Source of the DNA: Streptomyces sp. Root1304
GTDB lineage: Bacteria; Actinomycetota; Actinomycetes; Streptomycetales; Streptomycetaceae
Assembly (NCBI RefSeq): GCF_001426405.1
Contig: NZ_LMEP01000001.1
Coordinates: forward strand, 435,241 to 499,240
Direction: 5' to 3'
Length of the DNA stretch: 64,000 bases
In this document: positions 17,457 through 26,367 of the stretch, piece after piece
Layout of the letters: each line of letters begins with the position of its first letter
Numbering within the stretch: the first letter of the stretch is position 1
Notes under the pieces: model-generated
Seen by the model: the letters and a program-made list of their open reading frames with translations, nothing else
Told to the model about the DNA's origin: nothing
Databases searched by the model: none
Made by a program: the position numbers and the translations under genes

Positions 17457-19049
17457 CTACTCCCACTCGATGGTGCCCGGCGGCTTGCTCGTGATGTCGA
17501 GGACGACGCGGTTGACGTCGGCGACCTCGTTGGTGATGCGGGTCGAGATCTTGGCCAGTACATCGTACGGGAGACGCGACCAGTCGGCCGTCATGGCGTC
17601 CTCGGAGGAGACCGGACGGAGGACGATCGGGTGGCCGTAGGTGCGGCCGTCGCCCTGGACGCCCACGGAGCGGACGTCGGCGAGCAGGACGACCGGGCAC
17701 TGCCAGATCTCTCGGTCGAGGCCGGCCGCGGTGAGCTCCTCGCGGGCGATGGCGTCGGCCTCGCGCAGCAGGTCCAGGCGGTCCTTGGTGACCTCGCCGA
17801 CGATGCGGATGCCGAGGCCGGGGCCGGGGAAGGGCTGGCGCTGGACGATCTCGTCGGGCAGGCCGAGCTCCTGGCCGACCATGCGGACCTCGTCCTTGAA
17901 GAGCTGGCGCAGCGGCTCGACGAGCTCGAACTCGATGTCGTCGGGGAGGCCGCCCACGTTGTGGTGGGACTTGATGTTGGCCGTGCCGGTGCCGCCGCCG
18001 GACTCGACGATGTCCGGGTAGAGGGTGCCCTGCACGAGGAACGCGACCTCGGGGCCGTCCTCCTGGAGGATCTCCAGCTGCGCCTGCTCGAAGACGCGGA
18101 TGAACTCACGGCCGATGATCTTGCGCTTGGTCTCCGGGTCGGAGACGCCGGCGAGGGCGGTGAGGAAGCGCTCCTGGGCGTCGACGACCTTCAGGTTGAC
18201 GCCGGTCGAGGCGACGAAGTCCTTCTCGACCTGCTCGGTCTCGCCCTTGCGCATCAGGCCGTGGTCGACGTAGACGCAGGTGAGCTGGGAGCCGATGGCC
18301 TTCTGGACGAGCGCGGCGGCCACGGCGGAGTCGACGCCGCCGGAGAGGCCGCAGACGGCGCGCTTGTCGCCGACCTGGGCGCGGATGGCCGCGACCTGCT
18401 CCTCGATCACGTTGCCCGTGGTCCAGCTGGGCTCGATGCCGGCGCCCCGGTAGAGGAAGTGCTCCAGGATCTGCTGGCCGTGGGTGGAGTGCAGCACCTC
18501 GGGGTGGTACTGGACGCCGTAGAGCTTCTTCTCGTCGTTCTCGAAGGCGGCGACCGGCACGACGTCCGTGGACGCGGTGACGGTGAAGCCCTCGGGGGCG
18601 GCGGAGCAGGCGTCGCCGTGCGACATCCACACGGACTGCTCGACCGGGGTGCCCTCGAAGAGGGTGGAGCCGGCCTTGGAGACGTGCAGCTCGGTGCGGC
18701 CGTACTCGCGGGCGCCGGTGTTGTCGACGGTGCCACCGAGGGTCGTCGCCATCAGCTGGAAGCCGTAGCACATGCCGAAGACGGGGACGCCCGCCTCGAA
18801 GAGGGCGCGGTCGAGGCGCGGGGCGCCTTCCGCGTACACGGAGGACGGGCCGCCGGAGAGGATGATCGCCTTCGGGTTCTTGGCCAGCATCTCGGCCACC
18901 GGCATGGTGGACGGGACGATCTCGCTGTAGACCCGGGCCTCACGGACGCGGCGGGCGATGAGCTGGGCGTACTGGGCGCCGAAGTCGACAACGAGGACTA
19001 CGTCCGGGTTGGTGACGTCGGGCGCGGCAGCGGGGGTCGCTGATGACAC
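17457..19049 (-). CDS. guaA: GMP synthase (glutamine-hydrolysing)
   Basis: A 530-residue enzyme converting XMP, ATP and glutamine to GMP, the last step of guanine nucleotide synthesis. The N-terminal class I glutamine amidotransferase domain (~18-205) has nucleophile Cys in FGMCYGFQ and the His-Glu pair in YHPEVLH. The ATP-pyrophosphatase domain has the PP-loop [10 protein letters not shown], and the C-terminal dimerisation domain ends with [15 protein letters not shown] 19049 is preceded by GGAAGG. guaB and guaB3, which make XMP or are related, lie ~19 kb away in the same window. The gene is flanked by a terminator and probably transcribed alone. Confidence 0.98.
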   Translation of the reverse strand: MSSATPAAAPDVTNPDVVLVVDFGAQYAQLIARRVREARVYSEIVPSTMPVAEMLAKNPKAIILSGGPSSVYAEGAPRLDRALFEAGVPVFGMCYGFQLMATTLGGTVDNTGAREYGRTELHVSKAGSTLFEGTPVEQSVWMSHGDACSAAPEGFTVTASTDVVPVAAFENDEKKLYGVQYHPEVLHSTHGQQILEHFLYRGAGIEPSWTTGNVIEEQVAAIRAQVGDKRAVCGLSGGVDSAVAAALVQKAIGSQLTCVYVDHGLMRKGETEQVEKDFVASTGVNLKVVDAQERFLTALAGVSDPETKRKIIGREFIRVFEQAQLEILQEDGPEVAFLVQGTLYPDIVESGGGTGTANIKSHHNVGGLPDDIEFELVEPLRQLFKDEVRMVGQELGLPDEIVQRQPFPGPGLGIRIVGEVTKDRLDLLREADAIAREELTAAGLDREIWQCPVVLLADVRSVGVQGDGRTYGHPIVLRPVSSEDAMTADWSRLPYDVLAKISTRITNEVADVNRVVLDITSKPPGTIEWE

Positions 19050-19193
19050 TTCGGCGGCCTTCCGGCGGTAGGAGGGTGGGTCCCCCGAAGGGGGGTGCTA
19101 TTTGTCGATTCTACCGGCGCGCCGGTGGCGCTTTTCGTCTCACCATCCGAACCCGGTTCGGTCCCGCTCCGTACGGGGGTCCATACTGTCGGC

Positions 19194-19265
19194 ATGCGCG
19201 AGTTCACGACCTACGTCTTTACCTATGGCAACCGGCCCACCGGCTGCCATGGTCGTGCTGCTTGA
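19194..19265 (+). CDS. Putative aromatic-rich leader peptide upstream of chorismate mutase
   Basis: A 23-codon reading frame starting MREFTTYVFTYGN and ending TGA at 19263-19265. It contains two Phe and two Tyr codons within eight positions, including TTT and TAT, which are rare in this genome. A -10-like CATACT at 19182-19187 would place the transcription start at or next to the A of the ATG, so it may be translated leaderless. Twenty-four bases after its stop lies a strong hairpin, and 136 bases after the stop begins the gene for chorismate mutase, the branch enzyme for Phe/Tyr synthesis. This layout fits ribosome-mediated attenuation. The antiterminator structure was not resolved. Confidence 0.5.
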   Translation: MREFTTYVFTYGNRPTGCHGRAA

Positions 19266-19289
19266 GCAACTGACAAGCGACTTCCCAGG

Positions 19290-19314
19290 CGCCCCGGGCT
19301 GACAGCCCGGGGCG
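19290..19314 (+). terminator. Candidate attenuator hairpin upstream of chorismate mutase
   Basis: A perfect 11-bp stem (CGCCCCGGGCT, loop GAC, AGCCCGGGGCG) is followed by TTCTGTCGTT. It lies between the putative leader peptide and the chorismate mutase start, 5' of the gene it would control. Confidence 0.65.
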
Positions 19315-19401
19315 TTCTGTCGTTCCGGGCCGGGTCGCCCCGGGGTCATCCGCATCGGTCCGGCGCCGCCGGGACCGTACGACACCCCCAGGAGCACCGC
19401 C

Positions 19402-19695
19402 ATGACGACGAACACCGCCACCCCCGAGAAGACCGGCGCCCGCACCGACGAGGCGGCGACGCTGATCGGGGGCGCCCGGGAGCGGATCGACGCGCTGGAC
19501 GACCGGATCATCGGGCTGATCCAGGAGCGGATGGCCGTCTCGGCCGTCATCCAGGAGTCCCGGATCTCCTCGGGCGGCCGCCGGGTGAACCTGGCGCGCG
19601 AGATGGAGGTCCTCGCCCACTACCGGGACGCGCTGGGCAAGCCGGGCACGGCGCTGGCGATGACGATGCTGGAGCTGTGCCGGGGCCGCATCTGA
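19402..19695 (+). CDS. Chorismate mutase, AroQ type
   Basis: A 97-residue all-helical chorismate mutase converting chorismate to prephenate for Phe and Tyr synthesis. The AroQ features are the first helix IGGARERIDALDDRIIGLIQERM (Arg-x-x-Ile-Asp and the Asp-x-x-Ile pattern), VSAVIQESR with active-site Lys/Arg-equivalent residues, and the helix NLAREMEVLAHYRDALG. A ~20-residue Thr/Ala-rich extension precedes the domain. AGGAG lies upstream of ATG 19402. The upstream leader frame and hairpin suggest control by aromatic amino-acid supply. Confidence 0.92.
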   Translation: MTTNTATPEKTGARTDEAATLIGGARERIDALDDRIIGLIQERMAVSAVIQESRISSGGRRVNLAREMEVLAHYRDALGKPGTALAMTMLELCRGRI

Positions 19696-19703
19696 CGGGA
19701 GCG

Positions 19704-19806
19704 GCGGCGGCCCGGGGCGCGGGCAGCACACCTCGGCGCGGCGGCCCGGGGCGCGGGCAGCACACCTCGGCGCGGCGGCCCGGGGCGCGGGCAGCGCGCC
19801 TCGGAC
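19704..19806. repeat. 34-bp tandem repeat, three copies
   Basis: CGGCCCGGGGCGCGGGCAGC followed by ACACCTCGGCGCGG is repeated with a 34-base period (CCCGGGG at 19711, 19745 and 19779); the third copy diverges at its end. It lies 10-110 bases past the chorismate mutase stop. No transposase or inverted flanks are visible. Confidence 0.8.
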
Positions 19807-20414
19807 CCGCCAGGGGCCGCGCCGGGCACGCACCGGGGTGGCTGCCCGGATCTGAGTTCGGGCCCGCTCTCACCCGTACGGCGCGTGACCGGCTCCGAGT
19901 CGGCTTCGTTGGTCCGGGTGTCCGTGCCAGCCAGGGGCGGGCCCGTAAGAAACCACGCGTGGCTTCGCTGGGGCGTGTGGCGTACCTCTGGTACGTCGTG
20001 GGACCTCGCACCAGCGCTTGTGACCGGACAGCAGGGGACAGCAGTCCGGTCGCCCAGAAGGAGCGGTCGATCCCGGGGACGCTCGGGGTCGGCCGCAACC
20101 GGCTCATCCGGCCGCGGCCCCCGCGACCGCCAGCAGCGTACGAACCCCGTACTCCGTACCGACCCGTCCCCCTCCCCTCTCCCTCCCCACGCGGCGCAAC
20201 CCCCGGCGCCGCCCCGCTCGGCACCGCCGCTGCCCTGACACCGGTGCCGACCCCCAAGGGCCCCGTGCCGCGACCGGAATCGCGCCACGGGGCCCTTGCC
20301 CGTGCGCCCGGACACCCCTCACCCCGTACGTGACGCGCGTCACACGAAGAACCTGTGCAACCGCTACAACCATCCCCGGCGGTCGCGGGTCATCTATGCA
20401 GCACCACCAAAGCT
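19807..20414. other. Long intergenic region without a supported gene
   Basis: About 600 bases between the 34-bp repeats and the hairpin at 20415. Several frames are open only through high GC; none shows Streptomyces third-position bias or a recognisable domain. A dyad ACCGGAC...GTCCGGT occurs near 20021-20052. A noncoding RNA is possible but not supported by conserved motifs I can see. Confidence 0.4.
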
Positions 20415-20457
20415 GGTAAGGGCGCTGCACTCGGAGGGGGGTGCAGCGCCCTTTACC
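20415..20457. terminator. Extended hairpin downstream of the GMC oxidoreductase gene
   Basis: An 11-bp stem (GGGCGCTGCAC / GTGCAGCGCCC) with a 10-base loop is lengthened by GGTAA/TTACC across a one-base bulge. It starts 24 bases past the GMC stop and probably terminates that operon; on the + strand it could end an unannotated transcript. Confidence 0.65.
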
Positions 20458-20480
20458 TGTTCACCTGTCCCGCGAGCGGG

Positions 20481-22322
20481 TCACTCCGCCTTCGGCGGGA
20501 CCGTCGGGATGCCGAGGAAGGGCAGCCGCAGGGCGCCGAAGGCCTCGGCCGGGACCACGGGGGACTTCGGTTCGACCGCCGAGAGCCGTACGTACGCCTC
20601 GCCCTGGCGCGGCCGGGTGTCCTCGTCGCCCTTGTTCGGCCAGAAGGACATCGCCCGCTCCGCCTGCGCCGTGATGGTCAGGGACGGGTTGACGCCGAGG
20701 TTGGCCGAGACGGCCGCGCCGTCGACGACGGAGATCCCGGGGTGCCCGTAGAGCCGGTGGTACGGGTCGATGACGCCGGACTCGGCGTCGGAGCCGATGG
20801 GGCAGCCGCCCAGGAAGTGGGCGGTGAGCGGGGTGCCCATCAGTTCGCCGACGTTGGAGCCGGGGAAGCCGTTGATCTCCTCGGCGAGGAGGGTCGCGGC
20901 CCGGGTGGCCTCCGGGATCTGGACCGGGTTGGGCGCGCCGTGGCCCTGGCGGGCGGTGAGCAGGCCCTTTCCGAGGCCGCCGGGCTTGCGGTAGGTCGTC
21001 AGGGAGTTGTCGAGGGACTGCATGACCAGGCCGATGATGGTCCGCTCCGACCAGTGCCAGTTGGAGAGCGAACGGGCGGCGAGCGTGGGGTGCCGGAGCA
21101 GGTTGAGGAACCAGTTGCGCACCCGGTGGGCCCCGTAGGGGACCTGGAGGACGGTCAGGCTGCCCATCGAGTTGGAGCCCTTGCCGTACCGCACGGGCTC
21201 GATGTGGGTGTTGGTGTCGGGGTGGACCGAGGAGGTGATGGCGACGCCCCTGGTGAAGTCGGCCTTCTCCTTGCCGTGCTTCCTGCGGTAGCGCCGGTCG
21301 GTGGTCTGGGCGCCGACCAGGCCCTCGGAGTTGGTGCGGGTGAGTTCGCCGAGGCGCTGCGAGATCCGGGGCAGCAGCCCGCTGTCCTTCATCCGGTGCA
21401 GCAGGGTCTGGGTGCCGTAGGTGCCGGCCGCGACGACCACCCGGCGGGCGGTGAAGGTGCGGCCCTTGCCCTTGCGCCGCTGGTCGGTGGGGAGGGTCTT
21501 CACGGCGAAGCCGCCGCGCGAGTCCTCGGTGACGGTGACGACGGTGGTCATGGGGTGGACGGTGGCGCCCGCCTTCTCGGCGAGGTGGAGGTAGTTCTCG
21601 TTGAGGGTGTTCTTGGCGCCGTGGCGGCAGCCCGTCATGCACTCGCCGCACTCGGTGCAGGCGCGCCGGGAGGGGCCCGCGCCGCCGAAGTAGGGGTCCG
21701 CGACCTCGCCGCCGGGCTTCGCCTTCGCCGTACCGTCGGCGTCGTCGCCGTCACCGAAGAAGACGCCGACCGGCGCCATGTGGAAGGTGTCGCCGATTCC
21801 CATGGCCTGCGCGGCGGACTTCAGGTGCACGTCGGAGGGGGTCATGGTCGGGTTGAGGCGGACGCCGAGCATGCGCTTCGCCTGGTCGTAGTAGGGCCCC
21901 AGCTCCTCCTGCCAGTCCGTGATGTCCTTCCACTGCGGGTCGTCGAAGAACGGCTTCGGCGGTACGTAGAGAGTGTTGGCGTAGTTGAGGGAGCCGCCGC
22001 CGACGCCGGCGCCCGCGAGGACCATGACGTTGCCCAGCAGGTGGATGCGCTGGATGCCGTAGAGCCCGAGGGCCGGGGCCCACAGGAAGTTCTTCACGTC
22101 CCAGGAGTTCTTCGGCAGGGTCGCGCGGGTGAAGCGGCGGCCGGCCTCCAGGACGCCGACCCGGTAGCCCTTCTCGGTGAGGCGGAGGGCGGTGACCGAA
22201 CCGCCGAAGCCGGAGCCGACGACGAGGACGTCGTAGTCGTAGCCGTCCCCGGAGCCGTCGCCGTCGCCGTACGAGCCGTTCTCGGGCTGCTCCTGATTTT
22301 GGGTAGGGGGTAGCGCGGTCAT
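20481..22322 (-). CDS. GMC-family FAD oxidoreductase (cholesterol-oxidase-like) with four-Cys cluster motif
   Basis: A 613-residue flavoprotein. A ~28-residue Gly/Asp-rich leader precedes the FAD Rossmann motif VVGSGFGGSVTALRL (~34-48). GAGVGGGSLNYANT is the second flavin contact. The C-terminal GMC half carries GGCPIGSDAESGVIDP and the active-site region VDGAAVSANLGVNPSLTITA. Between them, Cys222, 225, 228 and 232 form CxxCxxCxxxC, the spacing of a [4Fe-4S] ligand set. Relatives oxidise sterols or other alcohols. It lies 49 bases downstream of an aldehyde dehydrogenase gene in the same direction, so an alcohol-to-acid oxidation pair is plausible. Substrate unknown; no secretion signal is visible. 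Confidence 0.9.
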   Translation of the reverse strand: MTALPPTQNQEQPENGSYGDGDGSGDGYDYDVLVVGSGFGGSVTALRLTEKGYRVGVLEAGRRFTRATLPKNSWDVKNFLWAPALGLYGIQRIHLLGNVMVLAGAGVGGGSLNYANTLYVPPKPFFDDPQWKDITDWQEELGPYYDQAKRMLGVRLNPTMTPSDVHLKSAAQAMGIGDTFHMAPVGVFFGDGDDADGTAKAKPGGEVADPYFGGAGPSRRACTECGECMTGCRHGAKNTLNENYLHLAEKAGATVHPMTTVVTVTEDSRGGFAVKTLPTDQRRKGKGRTFTARRVVVAAGTYGTQTLLHRMKDSGLLPRISQRLGELTRTNSEGLVGAQTTDRRYRRKHGKEKADFTRGVAITSSVHPDTNTHIEPVRYGKGSNSMGSLTVLQVPYGAHRVRNWFLNLLRHPTLAARSLSNWHWSERTIIGLVMQSLDNSLTTYRKPGGLGKGLLTARQGHGAPNPVQIPEATRAATLLAEEINGFPGSNVGELMGTPLTAHFLGGCPIGSDAESGVIDPYHRLYGHPGISVVDGAAVSANLGVNPSLTITAQAERAMSFWPNKGDEDTRPRQGEAYVRLSAVEPKSPVVPAEAFGALRLPFLGIPTVPPKAE

Positions 22323-22371
22323 GGCTCTCCTCGTACGGAAAAGGGCGAAAAGGGGCGGGGCGGATCCGGGA

Positions 22372-24033
22372 TCAGCGCAGGCGCAGGGCCTTCATCGCCT
22401 TCAGGGACGTGCTCATGAACGCGGCGTACTTCTCGTCGTCCATCCCGAAGGAGGGCGCGAGCGGGATCAGCCGCTGCTGGGCGACGGTCTGGGCCTCGGT
22501 GTACTTGAGGATGCCCTCGGAGCCATGGCGGCGGCCGAGGCCGGAGTCCTTCATGCCGCCCATCGGGGACTGCACGCTGCCGTAGGCGGGGGCGTATCCC
22601 TCGTTGATGTTGACGGTGCCGGTGCGCAGCCGGGCGGCGACGGCGTGGCCGCGGCGGGCGTCCTTCGTCCAGACGGAGGAGTTCAGGCCGTACGGGGTGC
22701 CGTTGGCGAGGGCGACGACCTCGTCCTCGTCGCGGAAGCGGTAGATCGAGACGACCGGGCCGAAGGTCTCCTCGTTGCAGACGGCCATCGGGGCCTCGAC
22801 GCCGTCGAGGATGGTCGGCTCGAAGAAGAGGGGGCCGATGTCGGGGCGGGCGACGCCGCCCGCGACGAGCGTGGCGCCCTTGGCGACGGCCTCCTCGACG
22901 TGCTTCGTGACCGTCTCCAGCTGCCGCTCGCCGACGAGGGAGCCCATGTCCGCGCCGTACGCGAGGGAGTGGCCGAGGCGCATGGCCTTGGTGCGGGCGG
23001 CGAAGCGGTCGAGGAAGGCGTCGGCGATCGACTCGTGCACGTAGAGGCGCTCGATGGAGATGCAGAGCTGGCCGGCGGAGGAGAAGCAGGCGCGGACGGC
23101 TCCGGCGGCGGCCTTCTCGATGTCGGCGTCCTTCAGGACGAGCATCGCGTTCTTGCCGCCGAGCTCCAGGGTCACGCCGACCAGTCGGGCGGCGGCGCCC
23201 TGGGCGACCTCGCGGCCGGTGCGGGTGGAGCCGGTGAAGGAGACGTAGTCCGCGTGCTTGACGACCTCGGGGCCGACGACCGGGCCCTCGCCGATGACGA
23301 CCTGGAAGACCTCGGCGGGAAGGCCGGCCTCGATGAGCAGGTCACGGGCCCACAGCGCGGTGAGCGCGGTCTCGGTGTCGGGCTTCATGACGACGGCGTT
23401 GCCCGCGACGAAGGCGGGGAGCGCGTCGCCGACGGACAGCTCCAGGGGGTAGTTCCAGGGCGCGATCTGGCCGACGACACCGCGGGGCTGGCGCAGCTCG
23501 GTGACCTTGGTGAGGGTCGGGACGACGCCGGTGTGGCGCTTGGGGCGCAGGTACGAGGGGGCCTTGCGGCCGTAGTGGCGGGCGGCGACGGCCACCGCCT
23601 GCACCTCCTCGTGGGCGTGCAGGCGCGCCTTGCCCGTCTCCAGCTGGATGAGGTCGAGGACCTCGGACTGGCGCTGGAGGACGAGGTCGTGGAAGCGGAG
23701 GAGGATCGCGGCGCGGGCCTTGACCGGCGTGGCGGCCCAGGCCTCCTGGGCGGCCCGCGCGCGCGTGAAGGCCTCGGCGACGTCCTCGGGGGTGGACTCG
23801 GGCAGGTCCGCCAGCTTCGCCCCGGTGAAGGGGGTGTGGTTGGCGGTGCGTCCGGAGCCGGCGACTCCGCGGGTGAGCCGGGCGACCACCTCGGGCGTCA
23901 CGACGTCGGCGGCGGTACGCGCGCCGGCGGGCGCGGGCGCGACCGGATTGGTCGCCCCCGCGGGGGCGGCTCCGGCCTTCGCGGCGGGGGCGTCGGGAAC
24001 CGAGGGGGCGGCGGGGGCCTGCGAGTCCGTCAT
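22372..24033 (-). CDS. Succinic-semialdehyde dehydrogenase-type aldehyde dehydrogenase
   Basis: A 553-residue NAD(P)-dependent aldehyde dehydrogenase with a ~45-residue Ala/Pro-rich leader. Family landmarks: cofactor site APWNYPLELSVGD and VMKPDTETALTAL, FTGSTRTGREVA, general-base Glu in VTLELGGKNAML, nucleophile Cys in SSAGQLCIS, and EETFGPVVSIYRF. The subfamily resembles actinobacterial succinic-semialdehyde dehydrogenases that feed GABA-derived carbon into succinate, but adjacency to a GMC oxidoreductase leaves other aldehydes possible. ATG 24033 is the start. First gene of a probable two-gene operon. Confidence 0.9.
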   Translation of the reverse strand: MTDSQAPAAPSVPDAPAAKAGAAPAGATNPVAPAPAGARTAADVVTPEVVARLTRGVAGSGRTANHTPFTGAKLADLPESTPEDVAEAFTRARAAQEAWAATPVKARAAILLRFHDLVLQRQSEVLDLIQLETGKARLHAHEEVQAVAVAARHYGRKAPSYLRPKRHTGVVPTLTKVTELRQPRGVVGQIAPWNYPLELSVGDALPAFVAGNAVVMKPDTETALTALWARDLLIEAGLPAEVFQVVIGEGPVVGPEVVKHADYVSFTGSTRTGREVAQGAAARLVGVTLELGGKNAMLVLKDADIEKAAAGAVRACFSSAGQLCISIERLYVHESIADAFLDRFAARTKAMRLGHSLAYGADMGSLVGERQLETVTKHVEEAVAKGATLVAGGVARPDIGPLFFEPTILDGVEAPMAVCNEETFGPVVSIYRFRDEDEVVALANGTPYGLNSSVWTKDARRGHAVAARLRTGTVNINEGYAPAYGSVQSPMGGMKDSGLGRRHGSEGILKYTEAQTVAQQRLIPLAPSFGMDDEKYAAFMSTSLKAMKALRLR

Positions 24034-24228
24034 GAGGCCGAGCGTAGGCCGCGTTCCGCCCTTTGGGTACCCGTCGGTAACGCGTTTTCACCGGGTACTC
24101 ACATCGCGCCAGCGATCACTGGCACATAAGGCCTGATCAGCGGCTTACGGCCGCCGGGGCGTTTTTGCGGAGATTTTCCGGCACCTCCGGGCGGGCCGGT
24201 CCGTCGTCCGCGCCTCCGGCCCCGCCGG

Positions 24229-26043
24229 TCAGTCGCCCGGCGCCCGCCAGTGCTGGAGGACGATGTCGAACTGTTCCCGGGTCTTCTCCCAGCTCGACTC
24301 CGGCGAGGACATGTACAGGGCGTACTCCGTGCCGTCGTCCTCGTAGTACATCAGGTCGATCGCGTGCCGGGGCCCGGGGAAGTCCTTCTTCTCCGTCCAG
24401 GTGAACTCCCACTGGCAGGAACGGACCTGGTCGCGGTAGGTGACCTGGCCGAGCTTGATCCGGCTGTAGTCCATCCGCCGCTCCAGGACCCGTTCCAGGT
24501 CGAGGGCGTGCATGTACGGATTCTCGAAGTCCGGGTTCCGGTCGATGCTGATCCGGATGCGGTGGTTGCCGTTGTCCGGGGTGTAGTCGATCTGGTCGCC
24601 CTCGGTCTGGCGCTTCCAGCCGTCCGGTACGAGGAGGCTGAAGCCCTCGGGGTCGTCGACGCGGTGCCAGCCGGCCGGGACGTCGGTCGCGGGGCCCGGT
24701 GTGGACGGGGCGGGACCGGGTCCGGTGGACGTGGTCCGGCCGCCGTCGTTGCCCTCGCGGTCGCCGCCGACGTAGTTCATCGCGGCGAAGACCGCGCCGC
24801 CCGCGACGAGTCCGGCGAGCAGGGCCGCCAGGACGGCGGTGCGCCAGCGGCCCCGGCCGGGGGCGGAGGGAGCGGGGGCCAGGGTGGGCGGAGAGGCGGG
24901 GTGGGACGACTGGTGGGGGTGAGCGGGCTGGTGGCCGTGGGGCGGCTGGGCCCACTGGGCGGTACGGGCCGGGGCGGGCGTGCGGGAGGTGCCCGACGGG
25001 CCGGTGGCGTCCGCCGAACCCGTACCCGTGGCCGTACCGGCGCCCTTCCCCGTGCGTGCTCCGGTGCCTTCGTGGCTCTGCGGGCCTTCGCCGTCGTCCT
25101 CACCCAGCTCCACGAGGTCGAGGACGGAGCCCCGCCCCTCCCCCGCCGACTCCAGCTCTTCCCTGGCCACGCGCTGGGTCGGCACGTACGCCTGCGCCGC
25201 CTCCGGCGCGCGCCCCTCCATCGCGTCGAGCAGCATCCGCCCGGCCTCGTCCGCCTGCGGCCGCTGGTCCGGGTCCTTGCGCAGCAGGGCCACGATGACG
25301 GAGGCCAGCGGTCCGGCCTTCTCCGGGTACGGCGGCTCCTCGGCGACCACGGCCTGCATGGTGCTGATGGGGGAGGTGCGGCGGAACGGCGAGGTGCCCT
25401 CCACCGCCGTGTACAGGGTGGCGCCGAGGGACCAGAGGTCGGAGGCCGGTCCGGGGTCGCCGCCCCGCACCCGCTCGGGCGCCAGGTAGTCGATGGAGCC
25501 GACGAGTTCACCCGTCCGGGTGATCGTCGCGTCCCCCTCGATCGCCGCGATCCCGAAGTCGGTGATCAGCACGCGCCCGTCGCGCGCCAGCAGGACGTTG
25601 CCCGGCTTGACGTCCCGGTGCAGCACCCCGGCCGCGTGGGCGGCGCGCAGCGCGCCGAGGACGTGCAGCCCGATCCTGGCCGCCTCGTGGGGGTCGATCG
25701 GGCCCGACTCCTTGGCGGCGTCGGCGAGCGAGGGCCCGTCGACGTACTGCATCACGATCCACGGACGGTCGTCGTGCTCCAGGACGTCGTGGACGGTCAC
25801 CACGCCCGGGTGCGTGATCCGCGCGGCGGCCCGCGCCTCCTTCTGCGTCCGGGCGTGCAGCACCAGCCGGTCGGCCTCGCCCACGAACCGGCCGGCCGTC
25901 AGCTCCTTCACCGCCACCACACGGTGCAGCACCTCGTCGTGCGCGCGCCAGACCTTGCCCATGCCGCCGCGCCCGATGGACTCGCCCAGCCGGTAGCGAC
26001 CGGCGAGCAACAGCCCGGATCCTGTGCTCTGAGAATGTTCCAC
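24229..26043 (-). CDS. Transmembrane Ser/Thr protein kinase (first of three)
   Basis: A 604-residue Hanks-type kinase. The kinase domain (~16-275) is intact: Gly loop GRGGMGKV, Lys46 in VAVKE, HRDVKPGN (142-149), DFG (162-164), APE (188-190) and SDLWSLG. A Gly/Thr/Pro-rich juxtamembrane linker (~300-398) leads to one membrane helix (~401-424) and an external C-terminal domain (~450-604). That domain opens with PAGWHRVDDPEGFSLLVPDGW, a fold shared with the next kinase. GTG 26043 is the start. Together with the next two genes it forms a cluster that I recall as syntenic with the S. coelicolor kinase cluster SCO4775-4779, implicated in spore-wall synthesis. Confidence 0.93.
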   Translation of the reverse strand: MEHSQSTGSGLLLAGRYRLGESIGRGGMGKVWRAHDEVLHRVVAVKELTAGRFVGEADRLVLHARTQKEARAAARITHPGVVTVHDVLEHDDRPWIVMQYVDGPSLADAAKESGPIDPHEAARIGLHVLGALRAAHAAGVLHRDVKPGNVLLARDGRVLITDFGIAAIEGDATITRTGELVGSIDYLAPERVRGGDPGPASDLWSLGATLYTAVEGTSPFRRTSPISTMQAVVAEEPPYPEKAGPLASVIVALLRKDPDQRPQADEAGRMLLDAMEGRAPEAAQAYVPTQRVAREELESAGEGRGSVLDLVELGEDDGEGPQSHEGTGARTGKGAGTATGTGSADATGPSGTSRTPAPARTAQWAQPPHGHQPAHPHQSSHPASPPTLAPAPSAPGRGRWRTAVLAALLAGLVAGGAVFAAMNYVGGDREGNDGGRTTSTGPGPAPSTPGPATDVPAGWHRVDDPEGFSLLVPDGWKRQTEGDQIDYTPDNGNHRIRISIDRNPDFENPYMHALDLERVLERRMDYSRIKLGQVTYRDQVRSCQWEFTWTEKKDFPGPRHAIDLMYYEDDGTEYALYMSSPESSWEKTREQFDIVLQHWRAPGD

Positions 26044-26367
26044 TTGCCCCCGCCCGTTCCTTCTGATGCCAGGTTACGGAGGGGGGTACGCGCGACGGAA
26101 CCTCGGGGCTGCCATAGGAACAGCACTGTGACCGGGGGCCGGTGGACGTTTCGGCGCCCTGCGCGTGCCACGCGCGGATCGTGCGCGGCGCATGCGCGGC
26201 TTGTGCACGGATTGCGCGGGGATTGCGTGCGCCCCGGGCGCACTTCGGTCGGGTGTTCCGCGCGCTCGGCGTGCGCGGCGCGCGTACAACCCGCGTACGA
26301 CCGGAGTACGAACCGCGCGCCCTCCGCGCGCGACCGGGCGCGCGATCCCGCCTGCGATCCCGCCCGT
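26044..26367. other. Intergenic region between first and second kinase genes
   Basis: 324 bases, extremely rich in GCGCG and CGCGTAC words (26156-26355), with many short self-complementary runs. It should include the promoter of the kinase gene to its left and the 3' end of the one to its right. No small gene is supported. Confidence 0.4.

Noticed and set aside
19677..20333. Long open frames on both strands after chorismate mutase
   Set aside because: They start inside the 34-bp repeats or are Pro/Arg-rich with no third-position bias; high GC alone keeps them open.
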